Source of the DNA: Owenia fusiformis | Lineage: Eukaryota > Annelida > Polychaeta > Sabellida > Oweniidae | Direction: 5' to 3' | Assembly (NCBI GenBank): GCA_903813345.2 | Contig: CAIIXF020000012.1 | Location: 16,238,020-16,302,019 of the forward strand | Length of the DNA stretch: 64,000 nucleotides | In this document: positions 25,801 through 35,171 of the stretch, in pieces | Numbering within the stretch: position 1 is the first letter of the stretch | How the letters are laid out: each line of letters begins with the position of its first letter | Translations under genes and position numbers: made by a program | Notes under the pieces: model-generated | What the model was told of the DNA's origin: nothing | The model's database searches: none | The model's input: only the letters and a program-made list of their open reading frames with translations

Positions 25801-28800
25801 CTCACCTTTATGTAATATCCCACATTAAAAGGATACCTCACCTTTATGTAATATCCCACCTTAAAAGGATACCTCACCTTTATAGAACATCCTAATATCC
25901 ACATTAAAAGGATACCTCACCTTTATGTAATATCCCACATTAAAAGGATACCTCACCTTTATATAACATCCTAATATCCACATTAAAAGGATACCTCACC
26001 TTTATATAACATCCCACCCAAAAAGGAGACCTCACACCAGGGAATGCATTGGCACCCTGACAGAGAGAATGTGCTGCATTCTAAGAGTGCTCCATACAGT
26101 ACACTAAAACCTGCAAAGTGGATACCTCTTGAAGTGGAACTGTTTTCAAAGTCCATCTACTTAATGTAAATGAATGTCTGTGAGTGAAACTACTTCCATT
26201 TTGAGGTTTCATAGGTGTTTCACTCCTGTGGATTTTACTGTTCAGTATATACTTTGCAAGGCAGTGATGGTAATAATAACAGAGTGTAAATACATGTATG
26301 CAATAATTTTTGAAATAGAATTTATCAGAATCTTTCAAAATGTCAATTAAGAACAAATTTTCGAATAGTGAGGAGGACCTTGATGGCATTACTAGCTGCA
26401 TAAGATCAGAATGTCATGGGTTGTCAATGCTCAGAGAATTGGTAATAGAAATTTCAAACAGGTGCATGTGTTTCAATAATGAAAAAGGCAATTTTATTTA
26501 AGGATTTAAGTCCTGACTCAGTGCAATATGGAATGACCATTCCTTGAAGGTCTTGCTTTCCAAAATTTGCACGAGATTTCCATCATCGTGTGTTAATTTT
26601 AGGAAACAACGCCTGAAAGGAATGGTTTGATGTCATTTTACCCATTGGGCTCCATTATACAAATTTTCAAAATTAATATCTTAAAATTCTAAGTGGTGAA
26701 AAATTGCGTATTGAGGAGTTAGTTATTGCTACATGTATGGTGTTGAAAATTCAAAAGAAAAAAGGATAGAGAAAAATTGCCATTGAGAAGTTACTTGAAC
26801 AAGTCTTTAAAAACGACCTTGCACGAGTTATTGAGTATTTAGTAACTGAATGCAGGTTACATGAAATGCTGTGTTCTGATTGGCTGGAATTGGACACACC
26901 TTGCCTAGCTATGTGTGAATGTGAATTAGTCCCTCCCTTTATCAATTTGATAATTTTGATTTCACTTTTTCATGAATCTTTCAAAACACCAGCATTCTCC
27001 ATCAATAAAATTGTCATTTCCCTAATGTCATGAAATGAAATTTAGATATTTCAGATATCTAAACTGTTTTAATTATTGTACTTGTAATGTTTGAATAGAG
27101 AAATAAAAAAATAAAATAATTTTTTTTTAAAAAATGATAAAAAAGAATGAAATGAAATTTAATTTGTTATTTTACAACTATTGACATATTAAACATCATT
27201 CCTCACTACAAACAAATCATGAGATGTATTGATGTTTCTTGTACTAAACAGTGCATCAATGAGTCGTGTTGTTCAAAGCTTCTATTTTTTTGTTTGTAAC
27301 TCATTCATAATTGTGACATTTATTTGGGATTTGCGGATAAGTCGAGGCTGAAAAACATTGTAAACTTCATCCAGTGTGACACTTGAGTCAAATATTTATA
27401 GCAAATCAATTTAGCTTTTAGTCTATGCAGATTATCAAATGAGGCGACATATGTAACCTTTAGATTCTGTTAAATGACATTTAAATATTCATTTATTTGA
27501 ATAGAGCATTCAGTAACTTTATATTTATTTTAATTAATTCTGAAAAGAGCATTTAATATACTATATTTATGTAAATTGATTTGAATTTAGCATTCAGTGT
27601 GTTATTCCATAGTTACTGTGATATGCTCTCTCATGAAAAAACCTGTGGAAAGATATCATAGTACCTCCCTCACTATGTTCACTCATGCAGTTTTCAAAGA
27701 TATTGAAGATTTGAAAATGGAAATAAATAAAATCATCAATCGCTAAATCACTGTTTGCGATCTCATTTCGACCGAAATAATAATATGTTGATTTTCCATC
27801 CCAAGTTGAGTGGTCATGTAAAACAAAGAGGCAATTCAGCTGTTTTTCTCCAAATAATGCAAAAAATGTGTAAAGCCCCACTTTAAACATGGACTTAGCT
27901 GTTGCACTATGCCTATTAATATGTTTCCTAATGGGACTTCAAGGCACATCAATCAGCTGCTTCAAGTGCTTAGTGTTTATTTAGCATAAGGACATTATCC
28001 CACAGAACAGTATATTATACGCAACCATCCGATGATAAAGAATTGGCATTCTGCAATGTTTTTGTTCTGGCTGGCATTTATTACAATTCAGTTATTAGTT
28101 CTGGTCACATCATTTGTGTATTTTCCAAACTGCACAATTTTCATAATGAACCTTGTGTCATAGTGGCATTTGTTTTTGAAACACTCAAAATGTTGTTCAT
28201 AAAACTCTACTATTGATTCACTTTCAATTACATGTATGTAGTTTCAAAGGAAAACACTCCTTTTTCAATTAATCCTTGATTGCAAGAACCCTTAAAATAA
28301 TTACTATCTTTTTCATATAATTTACAGGGTGTCTGTAAAAAAGTATACCCAACTTAAAAGGCAGATTACTAGAATCCTGAGCAATATTTTAGAAATACAA
28401 AGTTAGCAGCAAAAAGCATAATTTGTCCTCCATCAAATGGTACCCAGATTATTATGTAACTGTCATGGATGACTGAGTAATCATGGTCATTATAAAATAT
28501 GGTAAAATTAGCACAAATGTTGCTCAGGATTCTATTTATACACATTTAGTAGGGTATACTTTTTATAGACACCCTGTAGACTAACAGTAATATCAATATC
28601 ATATCAAACATTAAATCAATGAAAATAGTTTTTAACACTGTTTTATATAATCGACATCAGGGTGTTTATATAAATTATATCATGGTGCAGAAAGTGCACA
28701 CCGGAATATCTATACTAAACTGCACCAGTGGTGCTATTAAAATATTTGAAACGCACCAATATGCACCAAACTGCACTCCTTGCACCAATTTTCTGGTGCA

Positions 28801-31800
28801 GAAAGTGTGCACTAGAATAACTGTAACAAACTGCACCAGTGGTATAATTTAAATATTTGAAATGCACCAATATGCACTTCTTGCACCAATTTTCTGGTGC
28901 AGAAAGTACCCATTAGAATACTTGCACCAAACTGCACGAGTGGTATAATTAAAATATTTGAAACGCACCAATATGCACCAAGCTGCACTTCTTGCACCAA
29001 TTTTCTGGTGCAGAAAGTGTGCACTAGAATAACTGCAACAAACTGCACCAGTGGTATAATTTAAATATTTGAAACGCACCAATATGCACTTCTTGCACCA
29101 ATTTTCTGGTGCAGAAAGTACCCATTAGAATACTTGCACCAAACTGCACGAGTGGTATAATTAAAATATTTGAAACGCACCAATATGCACCAAGCTGCAC
29201 TTCTTGCACCAATATTCTGGTGCAGAAAGTGTGCACTAGAATAACTGCAGCAAACTGCACCAGTAGTATAATTTAGATATTTGAAACGCAATGTAAATCT
29301 TCATTGGAATGATGCACCAATCTGTACCAAAGTGCAACAGACACTCTGGTGCGCATAAAATCGAGTGCAGTGTGGTGTGCACCAAACTGTACTTATCTAT
29401 ACCGAGGCCAGGGCCAGTTTTTCATGTGATCCTTATTTCAACATCTTGTTGAACCTATTAGGTAGCAGTACTACACCACTATGATGTCATACTGATTTAA
29501 AGAACTTTGTCCAGTCCAAAAACAATCCCAAGCAGTCCCTACATATTTCTTGTAATCAATGTTATTTTCTATTTTTAGGCAACAATGATGAAATTCTACA
29601 ACCAGAGAAGTTTATACTTGCCAGTTCAAAGTAAGTTAGACTTCATTTGATTCTACTTAATGTTTTATATACATAATCATGTGAGCATATATAGTCTAAT
29701 GTATATATTACCTGATTAACTATGTATATATACCTGTGTAACTACTAACTTCTGACATTGCCAATTACTGTGACATAACCTCAACACAATTCTTTAGATG
29801 TGGGTATACCAAGTAATAATAAATAGATGAAAATTGGAAGTTTATTTAAGGATTTAGCCCTGGAATCATACCATGAAGGTGTTGTTTCCAAATCTTTGCA
29901 TGGCCATCCAGCGTGTATGAAAGATTAGGAAACAACTCCTGAGTAGAATGAAGCACTGCTACAATGCATCGAGTCTGAAATTCTTTTCACACTTTGCAAA
30001 ATATTTTCTACAAAATAATCTAAAAGGATTGAATGATACACTAAAAGAACACATTTTCAATGAAAGTTTTTGCAAGAGTCAAGTTGGCAAGTCATCAAAT
30101 CCAATGTGCAAAGTCCATTCATCACATTTGTTTAACTAGTGACCTAGGGTGCTTTATTGATTATTTCATGCACTGCTGTCATGTAAAATACTGTGTTCGG
30201 ATTGGCTGGAATCAGACACACCTTGTCTAGCTTTGTGTGAATTAACATTCATCAATGTACAGTCGAACCATAACAGCCCTCATTTCAGCAAGTTTTTGTT
30301 TCTGAACTAAAATCAGCACAGGTTACTGCATGGGTGTTAAAACACGAATATACCATGAGCACATGCTTTGAGGATCAGCGTTGTTTGAACCTACCGCCGA
30401 GCACACTTATACATTAAGACCCGTTACACAGTCATGATACCGTCGAGCAAGCTCATTGCATCATCGGGTCTGCTTTACCCCCGTGTTACTGTATATATAA
30501 AGGTATACAATATTTATTACAAGGTTAATGTATATTCAATTCATGATTCGACTTGCATTTATATTTTGAATTTTCTTTTCAGTGGAACCCAAAACTACAA
30601 GTGCATGGTTACCATTCTGGGAGATAGCATTTGTGAGGCTGTAAGTATACATGTATAGACCTTTTTAATACTGACATTTAAGAATCCAAAAACGCATCAA
30701 GAATACAATTTATCAGTGAATCTAAATGGGCTCTTGATCCCAACACAATAGTGAAATACCAAAAATGTATCTCAAGGTCTTTAATTGAAGACAGAATTTG
30801 TTTAACAATCTTTGATTTGAACCTGAAGAGCTGATATCTTGATTAGTTTAGTTTGGTAAGGCCATGTTGTTGAGCAATACACATTTCCCAAATGTTATAG
30901 AGAAATATTAATGCAGACATTTTATGCAGACATTTTTTCAATTGTATATTGTCCTTAACTCAGTTTATGTCTCACATACTTAAATTTTTGATCCTAGCTA
31001 CACCACTTGTAGCCACATCAACTCCATCCCATTGTCTTTCAAAAGAAAAATCTCTCAGCCAGATGCCACTTCCATGGCATTTACTAATCCCTATTTTCTT
31101 ACCTCTGTATGTATGACCCCCATACTTCCTCCTGGTCAAGTCATTATCTGTGCACGCCTTCAACTCTATCTCCTTGCCTCCCAGAAGAGAACCCGCTCAG
31201 CCAAACGTCACACCTATACCATTTTTATAGTTCCCCTGAACCTCAGGTCTAGCTAATGTATGTTTATATATTAATCAGGACTTGTGATTATTATATTTCA
31301 GGATCTGAGCCTCAGAGTCAATAAACCCACCCCCGCCATACAAAAATCTCAGTTAACCCCTGGGGAAACTTGGCGACTGCAGCAGGTAAGCAAGATATTG
31401 TTTTGAAGCACAATATTCATAAAATGACTTCATTTTTTTCCCAGTAATGACATGATCCCCATAGCCATTAATTGTGCCATCAATAAACACATAAAAATTT
31501 TGTGAAATATAATCTACAAGTATTATATTCATTCCAGATATCTGTAGTGACATATAAAAGGAACTAAAATTGCCATAGCATTTGTAGAACCCCTTATGTT
31601 TATGATACCATGGCAACCGCAACTTCAGAAATATTCATTGACCAGCATCAAAATAGTTAGTAACTTATTAGGAAATGAATGCCCATGTTGCTCTGGAAAT
31701 ATTGTGGAAAACAAGTGATACTTTTAAGTTTGGCCCTTGTATGTATATCAACGTCTTCTTTATAAAACAAATGAACAATGACATCATCAAGATTTACTAT

Positions 31801-34211
31801 GCAAAAAAGACTATAAAATACTATAATGATATCTTAATAAGTTAATATATATACAACATTACAAGTACTAGTGTATATTTATGTTGTATTTGTACTCTAA
31901 TTCTCATGTCCAAAATATACAAATTAAAACATCAGTACGTGTATGACATCATCAGTATATGCGATGACATCATCAGTATACATGTATGTGTACTTGTAGG
32001 TCCAGGATGCAGGGAACCACCTGATGAATGCACTTACTCTGGTCAGCAACATTGAGAAATCTTACACCTTTAAGACAGGACAGGAGGTGGTACTGGTAGG
32101 TGCAAGAACAGTCAACATTTTCTATTAAATATAAACACATGTAATGTGAGGAAAGACTGAAGAGTTTTATAGAACACAACGAGAAACATCTCAAAGCACA
32201 TTAAATGCCCCTAGGAAAACAATTGTCTGACACCCCTTCCCACAATTCAGAAATCATTATCCAAAATCGATACAAGACTAAATATGGATAAAAGAATACT
32301 ATATCAAGTGTAATAAAAGTGTGTGTTATTGAAAATGAAATATTGTAACAGTATTATGGTCTTTGTACAGATTGAACAATTAAGATTTTATTTTTTTGGT
32401 TGTTTCAATGCATTATCACAATTTTTTATTTATTTTCAGCTACTTAACGATGTTACTTCCTGCTTAAATAGAGGGCGTGCCTGCCTCACACTTCCAAGGA
32501 AAAAGTCATTAGAAGAACTAGTACATAACAGAAATATGGTAAGATTAGAAATAACGGTAGCTTGAAAATGTTTTTCTCAAGTTAGTATAAGCTATCAGAA
32601 ATTCGAACATGACTGTATTCACGCCATCTATAAGCCGTCAACAAAGTCTGTATTTCACCCAGTATTTATTTGTTGATACAATACCTTGGCTGTACTAAGT
32701 GTTTTGTTCAGTGCTATATTTCTATCTGAAGTAGGAAATTATGTGAGGATTTTGCAGAATTTTGGTAAGTTTTCATGTTTGAATCATAATATAGACCTCA
32801 GATCAGGTATTGTATCAAGTAATAAATACCTTAAGGCTAGGTACAAAAGCTCTTAACCCCTCACTCCCTTTGGTCATTTGAGGTACTGTCGATATAATAC
32901 TACTCTTCAGTCTATATTTTTTATATATTATCAGAATTGGCATTGTATGACATCACAGAGTATGATTGTATGACATCACAATGCATTGTATCTACATTAT
33001 ATGCCATCTTTCCAGAAGATTTGGAGTCCCCCAGTGCCAAATGATATTGTGCTCAGCTTCTACATTCAGGCTCAAAAGCTAGTCCTCGGTGTATACCAAC
33101 TCCAGTTGAACAGTGCTCAGAAGTTAGATATTGGTGCTAAACACACAGTAAGAATATTGTATTGGGGAGGTGGGGAGGGTGTAATTGTCCTGTATTACTG
33201 ATAGTACAGTAAAACTTCATAGATTATAGATTAGAGCTTCATAGATCATGACTAAACATATCCTGGCCAAATGTGAACTAAATGCATCACTTTTTTGTAA
33301 TTTTGTTTTATTTACTGCAAAATTGTTAAATTACTCAGTTCACATAATATGTTTAGTGATTAGGCTGGAAGGAAGGCTGGATCTCATCTGAATTGTTCTC
33401 TTTGTCTATGTATGTAGACATATGGCTGTTGGGTTTGGTACTAAAAAGGCATTGGGCGTGGGGTCTACAGGGTGCTCAAAAGGCGTGATATACTGCTAAA
33501 TACAACACCCCATGCTTTTTTTACTCAAACCATTTTTGAGAACCCTGTAAGCTGTAGACCCCACACTTAATGCCTTTTTACCCAAACCCAATGGCTGTGT
33601 GACAGATGAGTTTCCAGAAAATACCTACATGGACCACATCGTCCTCTAATATTTTGCATTAATTGTAGATTGAATGCTCAGTACCTTGGTTAAATGATGC
33701 CATTGTCCTATACACAATAGCATTACAGAGATGTCAACAGCTGCTTGATAAGGTATGTAATTGTATGTAAAGGTATGTAATTGTTTGTAAATATATGTCA
33801 TTGTAAGTAAGGTACCACAGAATATGGTATGTTATTGTTATAAAAGGTACTGTATGTCATTGTATGTAAAGTTATGTAATTATATGTAAAGGTATGTAAT
33901 TGTGTGTAAAGGTATGTCATTGTATGTTATTGTTACAAAAGGTACTGTATGTCATTGTATGTAAAGTTATGTAATTATATGTAAAGGTATGTAATTGTGT
34001 GTAAAGGTATGTCATTGTATGAAAGGTATGTAATTGTATGTAAAGATATGTCATTGTATGTACATCAAACGTAATGTTGTGTATCATTCCATTTCAGGTG
34101 AACTTATTTATGGAACTTTTTGAATCAAGGACTGCCCTTTATAAACAAACCACCGATAAACTGGATTCTGACCATATAAGGAGCCCAACACTAATCAGCT
34201 TTGAAACTTAG
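10852..34211 (+). CDS. ROGDI: Protein rogdi homolog (V-ATPase assembly cofactor), complete
   Basis: Eleven exons with matched phases and GT-AG borders: 10852-10884, 12607-12678, 25508-25544, 29579-29630, 30583-30640, 31302-31385, 32000-32095, 32440-32538, 33016-33147, 33669-33752, 34098-34211. The product is 286 residues, against 287 in human ROGDI. Landmarks are FDWLLKEEVHRVFDELKTIL at the N terminus, LASSNGTQNYKCMVTILGD, ETWRLQQVQDAGNHLMNAL, LSFYIQAQKLVLGVYQLQL and ECSVPWLNDAIVLYTIALQ. In other animals ROGDI is a helical-bundle plus beta-domain protein of the rabconnectin-3/RAVE-type complex (DMXL, WDR7) that promotes V-ATPase assembly. Intron 2 spans 12.8 kb and contains another gene; introns 3, 9 and 10 hold tandem repeats and a MITE. 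The ATG sits in the first 11-codon exon; no upstream in-frame alternative is evident. Confidence 0.96.
11442..11560. repeat. Decayed interspersed repeat fragment
   Basis: Contains CCGAGGGGCATGTCCCCGGA followed by CCCCGCATACCTGGTATC and GGTTACACCACTG, a look common in degenerate invertebrate interspersed repeats. Ends are not defined. The rest of ROGDI intron 1 (10885-12606) shows nothing assignable. Confidence 0.35.
13280..13575. repeat. Degenerate tandem duplication, about 150-bp unit
   Basis: Two copies of TTTGCCTATTANAGT... TTTAAATGAAGAGRT... AAACAGRGTTTA... ACAATGAA lie back to back in ROGDI intron 2. The remainder of 12679-16152 is AT-rich with scattered TCTCTNAA words and no gene that I can support. 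Confidence 0.5.
16153..16355. mobile_element. MITE, TACTGTACTTCTA family, copy 1
   Basis: Inverted ends TACTGTACTTCTA and TAGAAGTACAGTA bound 203 bp with TTTGGCGGACTT blocks. The copy at 48938-49105 has the same ends. TA at both termini suggests a TA-target (Tc1/mariner-like) origin. Non-coding. Confidence 0.75.
17100..18275. repeat. Tandem array of four 330-370-bp units
   Basis: Units begin GGTTCAAAAGCTCGCCTATT (near 17131, 17484, 17816 and, slightly changed, 18189) and contain TTTTCAAAATGGCCGCCATT, GGTGTCCTGCATTGTAAAAA and TTTTCAGCCATTTTAGT. The array ends about 380 bp before the nested glycosyltransferase start codon. Short ORFs within it are repeat translations. Confidence 0.85.
18658..20596 (+). 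CDS. Type II membrane glycosyltransferase-like protein (nucleotide-diphospho-sugar transferase fold), nested in ROGDI intron 2
   Basis: Two exons, 18658-19528 and 20148-20596, joined in phase 1 (donor ACAG|GTAATA, acceptor TTTCAG), give 439 residues. A short basic N terminus (MRTHIKKLK) is followed by one hydrophobic segment at about residues 10-34, as expected for a Golgi type II enzyme. A lumenal domain carries YDLDSLPLRNPE near residue 235, a DxD metal and sugar-nucleotide motif in the context usual for the PF03407-type Nucleotid_trans family, then GNYPHQVRDAWMFFTLNMGT, and GGVVVIGVP in exon 2. The donor and acceptor are not known. The first ATG is used; an upstream GTG reading is not a plausible eukaryotic start. 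TGTGTGCAG at 18630-18638 could be an acceptor for a 5' non-coding exon. AATAAA at 20647 is a likely poly(A) signal. It is intact, with no disabling change seen. Confidence 0.85.
20647..20652 (+). terminator. Poly(A) signal of the nested glycosyltransferase gene
   Basis: AATAAA lies 51 bp after the stop codon on the same strand, with AT-rich sequence downstream. Confidence 0.55.
20705..22045. mobile_element. Composite: TIR element interrupted by a GTCC-tract element
   Basis: Outer ends TACCTAGCGAAGCATTT and its inverse (AAATACTTCACTAGGTA), each followed inward by ATGGAAGTCA-type sequence, define an old TIR element. An inner element at about 20983-21915 starts with the hairpin GGCTCACACAGTGAGCC, then (GTCC)n at 21017-21053, and ends near GTGTGAGCATAGGACCGTGG. 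Neither part carries an ORF. The inner boundaries are approximate. Confidence 0.65.
22091..22266. repeat. 43-bp tandem repeat, four copies
   Basis: Four near-identical units starting TATTATGGTAGAGAATATAT and ending CCATCCATAATACATGT. Each unit has self-complementary ends (TTATGG and CCATAA), so single strands could form serial small hairpins. Confidence 0.9.
22771..23763 (+). mobile_element. Decayed mariner-like transposon rearranged as a foldback
   Basis: Starts CAGGGTGACCGGAAAAAAAG and ends with its inverse, flanked by TA on both sides as for IS630/Tc1/mariner. The right half reads NPPDFFLWGNLKDNVYQNN and IADLKVAINAK, the C-terminal transposase signature of mariner elements (DFFLWG...LKD). 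The N-terminal part is absent or beyond recognition. Arms of about 280 bp at each end are inverted copies: both carry the reverse complement of the same transposase C terminus. Inactive remnant. Confidence 0.85.
24355..24712. repeat. Degenerate tandem repeat, about 115-bp unit
   Basis: Three to four units with ATATGAACTGTGTGATAACA, GGCAACATTTGAAA and CTGATATGAGAAAG, diverging outward. Confidence 0.6.
24717..25098. mobile_element. Foldback element, about 60-bp arms
   Basis: Left arm GGGGAGGCATCAAAAGTTCA is mirrored by TGAACTTTTGATGCCTCCC at the right; complementarity continues inward through ACTGAATAAAT-type sequence. The centre is non-coding. ROGDI intron 2. Confidence 0.65.
25560..26035. 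repeat. Minisatellite, 37-38-bp unit, about 12 copies
   Basis: Units of AAAAGGATACCTCACCTTTA plus TGTAATATCCCAC. The array starts 16 bp after the exon 3 donor of ROGDI (25544). Its minus-strand ORF is a repeat translation. Confidence 0.9.
26095..26243. mobile_element. TACAGTRAAACC-family MITE, copy 2
   Basis: Begins TACAGTACACTAAAACCTGC, ends GGATTTTACTGT, with AAGTGGATACC and TTCATAGGTGTTTCACT inside. It is more diverged than the copies at 3817 and 48669. Confidence 0.6.
26495..26930. mobile_element. Dispersed hairpin repeat, copy 2
   Basis: TTTAAGGATTTAAGTCCTGA at the start through ATGAAATGCTGTGTTCTGAT at the end, as in 8965-9386 and 29840-30245. The rest of ROGDI intron 3 up to 28324 is AT-rich with no supported gene. 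Confidence 0.65.
28325..28576. mobile_element. TA-flanked mariner-type MITE
   Basis: Inverted ends CAGGGTGTCTGTAAAAAAGT and ATAGACACCCTG, continuing into GTATACCC/GGGTATAC, flanked by TA. 252 bp, no ORF. The ends resemble those of the decayed mariner at 22771. Confidence 0.8.
28680..29300. repeat. Satellite-like tandem array, 212-bp unit built of about 106-bp halves
   Basis: Three long units, each made of two diverged half-units with TTTTCTGGTGCAGAAAGT, ACTGCACCAGTGGTATAAT and TTTGAAACGCACCAATATGC. The last two full units are nearly identical (matching positions 212 bp apart). The ORFs here are repeat translations. ROGDI intron 3. Confidence 0.9.
29840..30245. mobile_element. Dispersed hairpin repeat, copy 3
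   Basis: Starts TTATTTAAGGATTTAGCCCT and ends past TACTGTGTTCGGATTGGCTG, colinear with copies at 8965 and 26495. ROGDI intron 4. Confidence 0.65.
33430..33590. mobile_element. Foldback MITE with perfect 8-bp target duplication
   Basis: A 161-bp element with arms starting TGGGTTTGGTACTAAAAAGG and ending CCTTTTTACCCAAACCCA, complementary for about 50 bp, including GTGGGGTCTACAGGGT and ACCCTGTAAGCTGTAGACCCC. ATGGCTGT lies on both sides (33422-33429 and 33591-33598). It sits in ROGDI intron 9. The duplication length fits a hAT-type mechanism. Confidence 0.85.
33753..34075. repeat. Tandem repeat of about 20-bp unit (intron 10 of ROGDI)
   Basis: Repeats of GTATGTAATTGTATGTAAAG fill most of the 345-bp intron directly after the exon 10 donor. 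Confidence 0.85.
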
Positions 34212-34567
34212 TACTCAATATAAATGAATGATACTGTAAACTTTGTAAATTTTGTGCAAAATTATTTCATGAATGTTCCTGACAAAAGCATTATTGAGTC
34301 AGAAATACATCCTTAGAAAAGTTTATATGGGCCTACAAAAATGTTTAGCAATAAAGTGGATATAGACACTTCATTCGGAATTATGGAAATGGTGAACTGA
34401 AAATCCATGTGAAAATGCTGTAAATCAGTAAAATTTTAAATGTTATCACTCAAAATTTTCAAGGTTTACAGTACAAGTTTGATTCAGACAGTCAGGAATT
34501 TACAAATGCTGCATGAAAAGCAATAAGCAGAAAGTAAGAGATTTTGATGTATTCAAACATAACATTG

Positions 34568-34573
34568 AATAAA
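34568..34573 (+). terminator. Probable ROGDI poly(A) signal
   Basis: AATAAA 357 bp after the stop codon in AT-rich 3' sequence; a second AATAAA lies near 34866. Either could be used. Confidence 0.45.
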
Positions 34574-35171
34574 CCACACTACCTTGGACCTTCTCTTTTT
34601 CATAGTCGAGGAAGATCACATTCACCAAACATGGACTGTAGACTACAGTGAGATATTTTTCAAATCAAAATACCCTTTCAGAGGCCATGGTGACATATAT
34701 ATTTAATTTTATTAAGGGTAGGCCATACATGAGCCTGTGTTAAGTGCAATACCCGTGTCCATTTCACAGCATTATTTGTCTTATTGTATACCCACGACGA
34801 CTGTATATACACATGCAATATTTCAATAGTAATGAATATCAGTCAACCTCTTGAATACCAGCCTCTAATAAAGGTTTAAAACAAGAGCATTTTTCTTCAT
34901 TTCTAAAAACACAATATTTGATGTTTGATTTCACAGGAATAGTAAACATGGACCCAGTACATACATTTTAGAACATAATTAGTGTAGATTGGATGAAAGT
35001 TGTCAAAATTAGAGCAGTTTTAGAATTAGAATTCCATCTTTCAAAGATCCAAAGTAAAGATCTATATTTAAAACATATTTGGAGCAATAAGAGTACAAAG
35101 AAAGAAGGTTATGTTTTCCAATTAATTTTAATGTATGAACTGTGTGAAGTACTCATATGGAAATTGCCTAA

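Noticed and set aside
25560-26035. Regularly spaced repeats resembling a CRISPR array
   Set aside because: The whole 37-38-bp unit repeats with no unique spacers, and the setting is a eukaryotic intron: a minisatellite. The same holds for 35172-37578 and 45863-46097.
27594-27890. 98-codon minus-strand ORF in ROGDI intron 3
   Set aside because: No homology recognised and no neighbouring exons.
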